Part shown: positions 1 through 5,854 of the stretch, one piece after another
Layout of the letters: every line of letters begins with the position of its first letter
How positions within the stretch are numbered: the first letter of the stretch is position 1
Origin: Oscillospiraceae bacterium
Lineage (GTDB): Bacteria > Bacillota > Clostridia > Oscillospirales > CAG-272
Reading direction: 5' to 3'
DNA length: 11,153 nt
Assembly: GCA_015065205.1 (NCBI GenBank)
Contig: SVQS01000049.1
Coordinates: 1-11,153 of the forward strand
Position numbers and translations under genes: made by a program
The notes under the pieces: generated by a model
Told to the model about the DNA's origin: nothing
The model's input: the letters and a program-made list of their open reading frames with translations, nothing else
The model's database searches: none

Positions 1-464
1 CGTGGTACGGTTTTGGACGTATGTTCATCGAGGGCTTCCGCACCGACAGCCTCTACGTTCCGGGCACAACCATCCGCATTTCGCAGCTGGTAGGATTTTT
101 ATGCTTTATCGGTTGCGGAGTGGCGCTTCTGACACTTACCATTCTCACGCGTAAGCGTGAACGTCTGCTTGTTCTTGAAGATGCCGCCTTTCAAGTGGCA
201 AGGAAAGTAGAAGCAGAGCTCAGGGAAAATGAGACCGCCGAAAAGGTCGCAGAACCCACAGAGGAAGTTGTTTCCGACGAGGAAGCTGTAGAAGAAATTA
301 CAGAGGAAAAGACAGAAGAGCCTGTTAAAGAAGACAAAAACGAAGAAGCTCCTGTTGAAGAAAAAATCGAGCAGACACCCACCGAGGAGACACCTGCGGA
401 AGATACAGAAGAAAACATGGAACCCACCCAAGAGGAGAAAAAAGACGATGGCAACGAGAATTGA
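1..464 (+). CDS. lgt: Prolipoprotein diacylglyceryl transferase, 3' part only, with acidic C-terminal tail
   Basis: The reading frame is open from base 3 and begins WYGFGRMFIEGFRTDSL, so the gene enters from the left edge and the ATG at 21 is internal. In Lgt the Gly-Arg...Glu...Arg cluster before the last membrane segment is part of the active site, and the GR, E and R residues are all visible here. The enzyme moves diacylglycerol from phosphatidylglycerol to the lipobox cysteine of prolipoproteins in the cytoplasmic membrane. A last membrane helix follows (roughly residues 20-42 counted from the ATG at 21), then positive residues (RKRER). Lgt normally ends near there, but this protein runs on for about 100 residues, the last 85 holding about 30 Glu plus Pro, Thr and Lys. 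The stop (462-464) lies inside the start of folD. The family call is secure. The tail's role is unknown. Confidence 0.9.
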   Translation, partial: WYGFGRMFIEGFRTDSLYVPGTTIRISQLVGFLCFIGCGVALLTLTILTRKRERLLVLEDAAFQVARKVEAELRENETAEKVAEPTEEVVSDEEAVEEITEEKTEEPVKEDKNEEAPVEEKIEQTPTEETPAEDTEENMEPTQEEKKDDGNEN

Positions 465-1302
465 CGGTAAACTGATTTCTGCCCAAATTCGCGAGGAAAT
501 CAAAGCAGAAACCACAGAGTTTGAAAAAGTAAACGGTTTTTTGCCGGGACTTGCAGTTATCATCGTTGGTGAAAATCCCGCATCGCAGGTCTATGTCAGA
601 AACAAAAAGAAAGCCTGCGAGGAGGTCGGATTTTACTCTCGCGTATACGAGCTTCCCGAAAACACTACGCAAGCGGACTTGAACAATCTTGTAGACGAAT
701 TGAACACCGACGAAGCAATTCACGGCATCCTTGTGCAGCTTCCTTTGCCCAAGCATCTCGATGAAACAGAGGTACTCCTTCGCATCAACCCCGAAAAGGA
801 CGTAGATGCTTTCCATCCCTACAACGTGGGCAAAATTATGATAGGCGATTATAGCTTTTTGCCTTGCACACCCGCAGGCGTTATGGCGCTTCTTGAGCGT
901 ACGGGTGTTGAAATTGCAGGCAAGCAGTGCGTAGTTATCGGGCGTTCCAACATCGTTGGCAAGCCCATGGCAATGCTCCTGCTCCACGCAAACGGAACGG
1001 TCACTATCTGCCACAGCCGCACCAAGAACCTCGCAGAGGTCACACGCGGGGCGGATATTTTGGTGGTTGCCATCGGCAAAGCCGACTTTGTCACCGCCGA
1101 TATGGTCAAGCCCGGAGCTGTCGTCATCGACGTTGGTATGAACCGTCGCGAGGACGGCAAGCTGACGGGCGACGTCGATTTCGCATCGGTCGAGCCCATC
1201 GCCTCTGCCATCACCCCCGTCCCCGGCGGAGTGGGACCCATGACTATCACAATGTTGCTCAAAAACACGCTGACGGCGGCGCGCGCGCACGCTGTGCGCT
1301 AG
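448..1302 (+). CDS. folD: Bifunctional methylenetetrahydrofolate dehydrogenase / methenyltetrahydrofolate cyclohydrolase
   Basis: A 284-residue protein of normal family length. It interconverts 5,10-methylene-, 5,10-methenyl- and 10-formyl-tetrahydrofolate in the cytosol, supplying one-carbon units. Visible motifs are the catalytic YVRNK (Y49, K53), GILVQLPLP (93-101), PEKDVDAFHP (115-124), PCTPAGV (139-145), the Rossmann segment GRSNIVGKP (165-173), and TPVPGGVGPMT near 256-266. The start was chosen at ATG 448 because MATRIDGK is the usual FolD N-terminus and GAGGAG lies about 10 nt upstream (432-437). A longer in-frame reading from 355 would add 31 residues that look like frame-shifted lgt sequence. 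The gene overlaps lgt by 17 bp, which suggests translational coupling. The last codons (AHAVR, stop) overlap a small hairpin belonging to the adjacent repeat array, so the extreme C-terminus may be repeat-derived. Confidence 0.97.
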   Translation: MATRIDGKLISAQIREEIKAETTEFEKVNGFLPGLAVIIVGENPASQVYVRNKKKACEEVGFYSRVYELPENTTQADLNNLVDELNTDEAIHGILVQLPLPKHLDETEVLLRINPEKDVDAFHPYNVGKIMIGDYSFLPCTPAGVMALLERTGVEIAGKQCVVIGRSNIVGKPMAMLLLHANGTVTICHSRTKNLAEVTRGADILVVAIGKADFVTADMVKPGAVVIDVGMNRREDGKLTGDVDFASVEPIASAITPVPGGVGPMTITMLLKNTLTAARAHAVR

Positions 1303-1499
1303 CGCGCATCGATATAAATCCGCTGGTCGCGGATTTTCGATATGTTGCTGTCGCAACTCGATATAACACTTGCTATGCAAGTGCTCGATATGCTCACTGC
1401 GTGAGCGCGGATTTATATCATATCGAAATCGCCTTTTGGCGATTATATCGAATTTGCCAACGGCAAATATATCGAGCTGAGCGTAGCGAAGCATATCGA
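1285..1499. repeat. Hairpin array punctuated by the heptamer TCGATAT
   Basis: Eight heptamers separate a row of small inverted repeats. Four read TCGATAT (1309-1315, 1337-1343, 1358-1364, 1385-1391) and four read the reverse complement ATATCGA (1420-1426, 1445-1451, 1469-1475, 1493-1499). The hairpins between them are AAATCCGC/GCGGATTT (1316-1336), GTTGC/GCAAC (1344-1357), CACTTGC/GCAAGTG (1367-1383), GCTCAC/GTGAGC (1392-1406), AATCGCC/GGCGATT (1427-1444), ATTTGCC/GGCAAAT (1452-1468), and a weak one at 1476-1492. A further hairpin, GCGCAC/GTGCGC (1285-1299), overlaps the folD 3' end. Also, 1311-1323 is perfectly complementary to 1407-1419 (13 bp), which allows an alternative long-range fold. 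I see no ORF of its own. It is probably a dispersed intergenic repeat family, but copy number elsewhere cannot be seen here. Confidence 0.85.
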
Positions 1500-1533
1500 C
1501 AAGATTCTATCAGCTTATACTGAAACGTAAAGT

Positions 1534-1559
1534 AAAAGCCACCCGGGGGTGGCTTTTTT
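1534..1559. terminator. Bidirectional intrinsic terminator between folD and the first lipoprotein gene
   Basis: AAAAGCCACC (1534-1543), loop CGGG, then GGTGGCTTTT (1548-1557) and a T run to 1559. The A-run on the left makes it work in the other direction too. It would end the lgt-folD transcript coming from the left and the lipoprotein transcript coming from the right, whose stop is at 1569-1571. Confidence 0.9.
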
Positions 1560-1568
1560 GTGCTTTTA

Positions 1569-3524
1569 TTAGTAAGTGAAAGGAGCCTCTATTTGGAGGT
1601 CGGGATAAATTTGAAAATAGAATTCGCGGGTTTCAATCTTTTCACCCTCCACAAGTTTGGCGATGCAAACTTCTACGCGGTTGTGAACATCAGAAATTTT
1701 GTATTCATATTGCAACAGAGCGCCCGATTCGTCTATTTGCTCAAATGTGAGGGTGCTTTCATAGATATAGAAGTTATAGTAAAACTCAAAATTTTGAAGC
1801 TTTTCTTGTTGGAGCGGGGTGATGGGAAAGAGATTTTCTACATCAGAAAATTCTTTTAAAAAGCCGGTGGTGAGGGGCGTTTTAGACGCCTTGTTGTTAT
1901 TGGTTTTTGTATATCCTATTCCGTCAACAATCCATCGTCTTGCATCATTCCCATCTTTATATACAACAATACGCTTGTTTGCGCCTGCAATGTTGTAAGT
2001 ATAGCTTGCACCGGGAATCGAAATTCCTACCGCAAGGTTGTCTGCTTTTTGCAAGTCGGTGCAAAGATTGACATAGAATTGATAAAATTCCTCATCGGTA
2101 GAGGGGAATTTGGGTATCTCGTAGTATGCTGCGGTATCCTCGGGTGGCAGAATTTCTGTGGGGGTTTCATAGTTTACATCAATTTGCAAATAAGAATCCC
2201 CAATGGTTTGGACTATTTGAATCAACTTTCCGTTTTTGTTAAAATAAACGGTTTGGGTCGTGGGGAGGGGGCTTTCCTCTGTTTCAAAAAATGTAACGGT
2301 ACAGCAGTAAGCTTTGTGGATGGCATCAAAATAAAGTTGTGTGGTTGCAAGAGCATCGCAATATGTCGCGGGCGCATCTTGGATGAGTGTGGGGAAAAGA
2401 GAATTGTAAAATTCCTCATTGAAAATATCGTCAATATCTTCGGGAGAGCACTTCATTTTCCAATTGCCGTCATCAATCCAATTGCCGTACTCAATGTAGG
2501 CAACGTCGTCAAGAATCCATGCCTTTATGGGATCGCCGTATGTTCCGCTGTAATAGTAGCTGTTCCCGTTTACGATGAGATTTTTCTCTGTTGGTGTATA
2601 GTTCTTGCCGGGAGCTTGTTTCCAATAATACCGAATGTCGTATGCGGTGCTGTTCTTATATTCGTTTTCAAACGTTTCGTACAACTGAGCGGCATTCATT
2701 CCGCAAAGGGAGTCAACGGGAGTGAATTCGGGAACGTATTCATCCGCATCGAGAGGGGGCAGAATTTCAACGGGCTTTCCGTAGGAGTTGACGGTGCTGT
2801 GCATCGAATAGCCATCGGCAACGCCGGTAACGCCAACTACTTTGCCGCTTTCGTTAAAGTAAACGGTTTCAGTAACGCTGTCATATTCCATATTCGATAC
2901 AGGAACAGTAATGGTATAGTAGTAAACGCCATCTGCGTGATAGAGCTGTGCCGCCTCAAGTGCATCGATATACTCTTGGGGAAGGTCTTGCTTAAAAGAA
3001 CCCCAAACGGCATCCAAAGCACCTTCGCCGATAATCTCGTCCATGGAGGCAATGTTTTCGCGCTTGATTTTTTCACCGTAAGCGTTGACAAAAGCAACGT
3101 TGTCAATTAACCAAACTTCCATTGGTTTGCCATCCATAAGACCGTCCATTGTCAAATAATAGTATACGGCATTTTCGCTGATTTTGGTGGCAATCGACGA
3201 AGCCAAAACGACACTGTCTCCGTCGCTTTGTTCAACGGTCAGTTCTATGTCAAATTGAGCAGAAGAAAAATACTCCTCAATAAACGCCTCATACAGTTGT
3301 TTGGCAGTCATGCCATTGAGAGTTTCGAGCGGAATGGGGCCATCTGTAACATCGGGAGAAGTGGTCTCTTCGGGCGTTGTTTGTTCGGGGGTGGTTTCTT
3401 CGGGCGTTGTTTGTTCGGGGGTGGTTTCTTCGGGCGTTGCAGGCGTTTTGTTACATGCCGCAAACATGAATACAGTGCCCAATACCAGGCAAAGCAACAG
3501 CGCAATTCTAAAGGTCTTTTTCAT
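1569..3524 (-). CDS. Secreted lipoprotein with Thr-Pro-Glu linker and three related domains (paralogue of 4094-5644)
   Basis: A 651-residue protein. The N-terminus MKKTFRIALL...MFAAC is a type II signal peptide with lipobox FAAC and lipidated Cys24, so it should be anchored on the outer face of the membrane. Residues 30-55 are a TPEETTPEQT linker (30-bp DNA repeats, about 3 copies at 3369-3438). Three related segments of roughly 180-200 residues follow: R1 (about 66-262, from LETLNGMTAKQLYEAF to KPVEILPPLDADEY), R2 (about 269-467, from VDSLCGMNAAQLYETF to TPTEILPPEDTAAYY) and a more distant R3 (about 474-650, from PSTDEEFYQFYVNLC). Alternating polar/aromatic strands such as YYYLTMDG, VWLIDNVAFV and TVYFNESGKVVGV resemble LolA/LppX-like half-barrel lipoproteins. 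That is inference from pattern only, with no ligand known. RBS AAGGAGG precedes the ATG at 3524 (complement at 3531-3539). Function not recognised. Confidence 0.9.
   Translation of the reverse strand: MKKTFRIALLLCLVLGTVFMFAACNKTPATPEETTPEQTTPEETTPEQTTPEETTSPDVTDGPIPLETLNGMTAKQLYEAFIEEYFSSAQFDIELTVEQSDGDSVVLASSIATKISENAVYYYLTMDGLMDGKPMEVWLIDNVAFVNAYGEKIKRENIASMDEIIGEGALDAVWGSFKQDLPQEYIDALEAAQLYHADGVYYYTITVPVSNMEYDSVTETVYFNESGKVVGVTGVADGYSMHSTVNSYGKPVEILPPLDADEYVPEFTPVDSLCGMNAAQLYETFENEYKNSTAYDIRYYWKQAPGKNYTPTEKNLIVNGNSYYYSGTYGDPIKAWILDDVAYIEYGNWIDDGNWKMKCSPEDIDDIFNEEFYNSLFPTLIQDAPATYCDALATTQLYFDAIHKAYCCTVTFFETEESPLPTTQTVYFNKNGKLIQIVQTIGDSYLQIDVNYETPTEILPPEDTAAYYEIPKFPSTDEEFYQFYVNLCTDLQKADNLAVGISIPGASYTYNIAGANKRIVVYKDGNDARRWIVDGIGYTKTNNNKASKTPLTTGFLKEFSDVENLFPITPLQQEKLQNFEFYYNFYIYESTLTFEQIDESGALLQYEYKISDVHNRVEVCIAKLVEGEKIETREFYFQIYPDLQIEAPFTY
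3369..3438. repeat. 30-bp tandem repeat coding the Thr-Pro-Glu linker of the first lipoprotein
   Basis: The sequence starting TTCGGGCGTTGTTTGTTCGG recurs at 3369 and 3399, with a third partial copy from 3429. Two to two-and-a-half copies are nearly identical. Each unit codes ten residues (TTPEETTPEQ type) between the lipid anchor and the folded part. Copy number changes would lengthen or shorten the linker in frame. Confidence 0.85.
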
Positions 3525-3645
3525 TTTGTTCCTCCTTTTTGCTTTTAGTGGGTTATCTCAAAAAACAGAAAACGCGATGCAAATATCACTCAAAGTTCAA
3601 AAACAAAAATAAGTTGAAGATTTGCCGAAATCAAATGGTATACAC

Positions 3646-3674
3646 AGTATAACATAAGGCTTAGCAAATGTCAA
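3646..3674 (-). promoter_or_regulatory. SigA-type promoter of the first lipoprotein gene
   Basis: Read on the - strand: TTGACA (3669-3674), 17-bp spacer, TATACT (3646-3651), with the spacer ending in TGT, i.e. an extended -10. It predicts a start near 3639 and an untranslated leader of about 115 nt before the ATG at 3524. The stretch CTTATGTTATACTGT is nearly identical to the promoter of the second lipoprotein gene (14 of 15 bases). Confidence 0.85.
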
Positions 3675-3785
3675 TCCAACAAGCGAATTTACTGAATTGC
3701 AGATAACAAAAGAGAGTTTCCAATTTTGTTTTTATCCCTTCCTCGCGCATCTTGATTTTTAAATATACCAAAACGGGATATAAGA

Positions 3786-3806
3786 ATTATACCATAATGG
3801 TATAAT
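3786..3806. promoter_or_regulatory. 21-bp perfect palindrome, probable operator of the XRE regulator
   Basis: ATTATACCAT, central A (3796), ATGGTATAAT: ten-base arms with no mismatch. It lies 33 bp before the XRE start codon and covers both -10 boxes of the overlapping promoters described separately. XRE-family dimers classically bind such sites to repress their own gene, so autorepression is the natural reading (inference). A weaker related site, ATATACC-N5-GGGATAT, lies at 3763-3781 (centre 24 bp away). A single perfect half-site ATGGTATA lies at 3635-3642, next to the predicted start of the first lipoprotein promoter. Confidence 0.75.
3798..3806 (+). promoter_or_regulatory. Rightward extended -10 promoter of the XRE gene
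   Basis: TGGTATAAT is an extended -10 box, TGn joined to TATAAT at 3801-3806. No good -35 is seen at the right distance (3778-3783 reads ATATAA). The predicted start near 3813 leaves a leader of about 27 nt containing the AAGGAG ribosome binding site. The box is the mirror image of the leftward -10 through the palindrome, so polymerase cannot occupy both at once. Confidence 0.65.
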
Positions 3807-3839
3807 AATGTCAAGAGGATTTTTGAAAAAGGAGAAAAA

Positions 3840-4043
3840 ATGGAATTTCGGTTAAAAGAATTGCGAAAAAAGAAGAAAATATCGCAGCTTAAATTGGCTC
3901 TTGATTTAAATATGAACCAAAATACCATCTCTCGTTATGAAACGATGGAACGCGAGGCGGACTATGAAACGCTGATAAAATTAGCGGACTATTTTGATGT
4001 TTCCATCGACTATCTACTCGGCAGAGAAGAGAATAAAAAATAA
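3840..4043 (+). CDS. Small XRE-family helix-turn-helix transcriptional regulator
   Basis: A 67-residue protein consisting of almost nothing but a Cro/C1-type HTH domain. The start MEFRLKELRKKKKISQLKLA leads into the two-helix motif (about residues 15-35, SQLKLALDLNMNQNTISRYE). The typical helix ALIKLADYFDVSIDYLLGR appears here as TLIKLADYFDVSIDYLLGR, and a charged tail closes the protein. It should bind DNA as a dimer. There is no effector or membrane domain. RBS AAGGAG sits just before the ATG. It sits alone on the + strand between two - strand lipoprotein genes, divergent from the first and convergent with the second. The upstream palindrome suggests autorepression and control of the first lipoprotein gene (inference). 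Confidence 0.95.
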   Translation: MEFRLKELRKKKKISQLKLALDLNMNQNTISRYETMEREADYETLIKLADYFDVSIDYLLGREENKK

Positions 4044-4080
4044 AAGGTTTTACCAATCACAGGATCGGTAAAACCTTTTT
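4042..4080. terminator. Bidirectional terminator shared by the XRE gene and the second lipoprotein gene
   Basis: AAAAGGTTTTACC (4042-4054) pairs perfectly over 13 bp with GGTAAAACCTTTT (4067-4079), with a 12-nt loop and a T run on each strand. Its left arm overlaps the XRE stop codon (4041-4043). Its right end is 14 bases from the stop of the convergent lipoprotein gene. Confidence 0.92.
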
Positions 4081-4093
4081 ATTATTGATTTCA

Positions 4094-5644
4094 TTATTTA
4101 CCCATGGGCAGTTTGATTTCAAGGGTGGGGTCCTCTACAAAAAAGAAGGAGTAAGTTTCACCCTCAATGCCGCCTATGATCTCGGTTACGGTGATGTCAA
4201 TGTAACTGCCATTTTCTTCGATGGCATACTTGTATTGAGTAAGTGTGTTATTTTTGCCTGCATACTCAAATTCAATTACAATCTCGCCCCAATCTTCGTC
4301 ATAACTGCAACGCAGATTTTGGAGATCGTTTTTAGCAAGCACGTTGATGGGGAGGAGTGCTTCTACAGAAGCAAAGGGCTCTAAATATTCCTCATTTAGG
4401 GAAGTTTCAATATTTTCTCCGTAATCTATGCGAATGTATCCGATTTGATCAATGATGCATTGTTCAATCCAGCTTTCCCCATCCATAAAGGCAATATATT
4501 TATCCTCTTCTGCAACTTCGTAGGAGAAATATAGGTCTGCAGTCCAAATATCCACAGTGTAGGATTCGTACTCTTGCAGAGTTGTACAAATACTTTCGTA
4601 AAGTGCGTAGATTTCATCCTCGGTTTCGGGAAGCTCGGGAGCATTATTGTCTTGCGAAAAATCAATGTACTCGTCTGCATCGGCAGGGGGCGTGACGGTA
4701 ACGGGTTTGTTGTAGCTGTAAAGCGTGAGGATTGCGATTCCCTCATCGGTGTAGCTTTTTGCTACGGTCAATTCGCCTGCGGCGTTGAAATAGAATACCG
4801 AGGTTTCTTCCATTTCGGTATCCTCGTTGATGTAATGAACGGTTATGATGTACTCACCGTTTAATAGATAAATGTTTACATCGGCGGCTGCCGCAAGTTC
4901 TGCATCCGAAAGTTCAAAGTCTTGTGACATCGAAATGAAGCTTTCAAGAGTGTCCTCGCCAAGAACCTCGTCAATGCTATCGGCAGGAATTCGCATTTTT
5001 GTACCAAACGAGTTCATGTAAAGAACATCATCAACAAAATAGATTTCCATCGCTTCGCCATCCATTTCCATTACGAAGGCGAACTCAGAACCGGATAGCT
5101 TCATTGAGATGGTTTGCGTCATAGAGAAGTCGCCATCACTCATAATCATTTCGGCAGACCAATCGTAGCTGGTAGTGGTTGTAAATGCGTTTGCAAAGTC
5201 TGTGAGCAGCTCATGGGCGTTTTTGCCGTTCACCGATTCAACAAGAACTGCGCCTTCGGGCTTATCGGGGTCGGGCAATTCTTCGGGGGTGGTTGCTTCA
5301 GGAGTGGTTGCTTCAGGAGTGGTTGCTTCAGGAGTGGTTGCCTCGGGAGTAGTTACTTCGGGAGTAGTTACTTCGGGAGTAGTTACTTCGGGAGTAGTTA
5401 CTTCGGGAGTAGTTACTTCGGGAGTGGTTGTTTCGGGAGTGGTTGCCTCGGGAGTAGTTACTTCGGGAGTGGTTGTTTCGGGAGTGGTTGCTTCCGGTGT
5501 TGTGCCTTCAGGAGTGGTGACGTTTTGAGTGGTGGTTTGTGGTGTTGTTTCCTCGGGTGTTTGTGCGTCAAGGCATGCCGAAACTGTGAGTATTACGGCA
5601 AGCAGTAAGAAACAGAGCAAGGAAGCGCGAAGGAACTTTTTCAT
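4094..5644 (-). CDS. Secreted lipoprotein with long Thr-Pro-Glu repeat linker and two related domains
   Basis: A 516-residue protein starting MKKFLRASLLCFLLLAVILT, with lipobox VSAC and Cys24. The start was set at ATG 5644, which has AAGGAG about ten bases upstream. A longer reading from 5743 would run through the promoter. Residues 29-120 are an almost uninterrupted five-residue repeat (TTPEV/TTPEA/TTPET), which would hold the folded part away from the membrane. The two domains match the paralogue at 1569-3524. R1 (about 134-326, VESVNGKNAHELLTDF to KPVTVTPPADADEY) matches its first domain. R3 (about 338-515, PETEDEIYALYESICTTLQ to LEIKLP) matches its last. The middle domain is absent. Patterns such as IYFVDDVLYMNSFGTKMR and SVFYFNAAGELTV suggest a beta-rich LolA/LppX-like fold (inference). 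Its substrate is unknown. It is convergent with the XRE gene. Confidence 0.9.
   Translation of the reverse strand: MKKFLRASLLCFLLLAVILTVSACLDAQTPEETTPQTTTQNVTTPEGTTPEATTPETTTPEVTTPEATTPETTTPEVTTPEVTTPEVTTPEVTTPEVTTPEATTPEATTPEATTPEATTPEELPDPDKPEGAVLVESVNGKNAHELLTDFANAFTTTTSYDWSAEMIMSDGDFSMTQTISMKLSGSEFAFVMEMDGEAMEIYFVDDVLYMNSFGTKMRIPADSIDEVLGEDTLESFISMSQDFELSDAELAAAADVNIYLLNGEYIITVHYINEDTEMEETSVFYFNAAGELTVAKSYTDEGIAILTLYSYNKPVTVTPPADADEYIDFSQDNNAPELPETEDEIYALYESICTTLQEYESYTVDIWTADLYFSYEVAEEDKYIAFMDGESWIEQCIIDQIGYIRIDYGENIETSLNEEYLEPFASVEALLPINVLAKNDLQNLRCSYDEDWGEIVIEFEYAGKNNTLTQYKYAIEENGSYIDITVTEIIGGIEGETYSFFFVEDPTLEIKLPMGK
5281..5520. repeat. 15-bp tandem repeat array coding (TTPEX)n linker
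   Basis: Sixteen consecutive 15-bp units from 5281 to 5520, with degenerate units continuing to about 5565. The core unit CTTCGGGAGTAGTTA is exact at 5356, 5371, 5386 and 5401. Variants CTTCAGGAGTGGTTG and TTTCGGGAGTGGTTG occur in blocks, including a repeated higher-order block (5416-5445 and 5461-5490). Such arrays expand and contract by slippage without frameshift. The same bases give a spurious Gly/Ser/Cys-rich reading frame on the + strand. Confidence 0.93.
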
Positions 5645-5727
5645 TTTTGTGTTTCTCCTTTCTAATATTGAAAATGATTTGGTGCTTCTACTCTCATAAG
5701 GGAAGCAGAATGCTAGGCTGTGAGAAC

Positions 5728-5756
5728 AGTATAGCATAAGCACAGATGAATGTCAA
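5728..5756 (-). promoter_or_regulatory. SigA-type promoter of the second lipoprotein gene
   Basis: On the - strand: TTGACA (5751-5756), 17 bp, TATACT (5728-5733), with extended -10 TGC. Predicted start is near 5721, giving a leader of about 75 nt. CTTATGCTATACTGT differs by one base from the matching stretch of the first lipoprotein promoter, so the two genes are probably expressed alike. Confidence 0.85.
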
Positions 5757-5807
5757 TGGCTTTGTCCAAACAGTTTAATTTGGGATAAAAAACGCTTCAC
5801 GAAAGAT

Positions 5808-5848
5808 AAAAGACCTTGCCAATCTGAAAAATTGACAAAGTCTTTTTT
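5808..5848. terminator. Terminator downstream of the YgiQ-family gene
   Basis: Left arm 5808-5823 pairs with right arm 5831-5846 (14 of 16 positions), with a 7-nt loop, T6 on the + side and T4 on the - side. It begins nine bases after the stop of the - strand radical SAM gene and separates it from the promoter of the second lipoprotein gene. Confidence 0.8.
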
Positions 5849-5854
5849 GCGTTT

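Larger units (their letters stand above)
3786..3814 (-). promoter_or_regulatory. Leftward consensus promoter toward the first lipoprotein gene
   Basis: On the - strand: TTGACA (3809-3814), spacer of exactly 17, TATAAT (3786-3791), with the extended -10 TGG directly before TATAAT. Every element is at consensus. It points away from the XRE gene, with a predicted start near 3779. The next complete gene in that direction is the lipoprotein at 3524, which also has its own promoter further down, giving it two tandem promoters. Confidence 0.7.

Noticed and set aside
325..1494. Long - strand reading frame of 389 codons opposite folD
   Set aside because: It overlaps an unmistakable FolD, crosses the hairpin array, has no ribosome binding site and gives an Arg/Cys/His-rich product without recognisable motifs.
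1303..1499. CRISPR array or tRNA cluster in the hairpin region
   Set aside because: The constant part is only 7 bases, it inverts at the midpoint, and the variable parts are palindromes. No cloverleaf fits.
3662..3750. 29-codon leader peptide on the - strand (from the ATG at 3748-3750) between the two promoters of the first lipoprotein gene
   Set aside because: There is no ribosome binding site before the ATG, and the sequence overlaps the second promoter, so coding is unlikely.
5281..5520. CRISPR-like array
   Set aside because: Units are directly adjacent 15-mers with no spacers, and they translate cleanly as TTPEX in a lipoprotein.
5114..5608. Gly/Ser/Cys repeat protein on the + strand, and a Val/Ser/Gly repeat frame at 5175-5528
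   Set aside because: Both are shadows of the 15-bp TTPEX linker repeats of the - strand lipoprotein.
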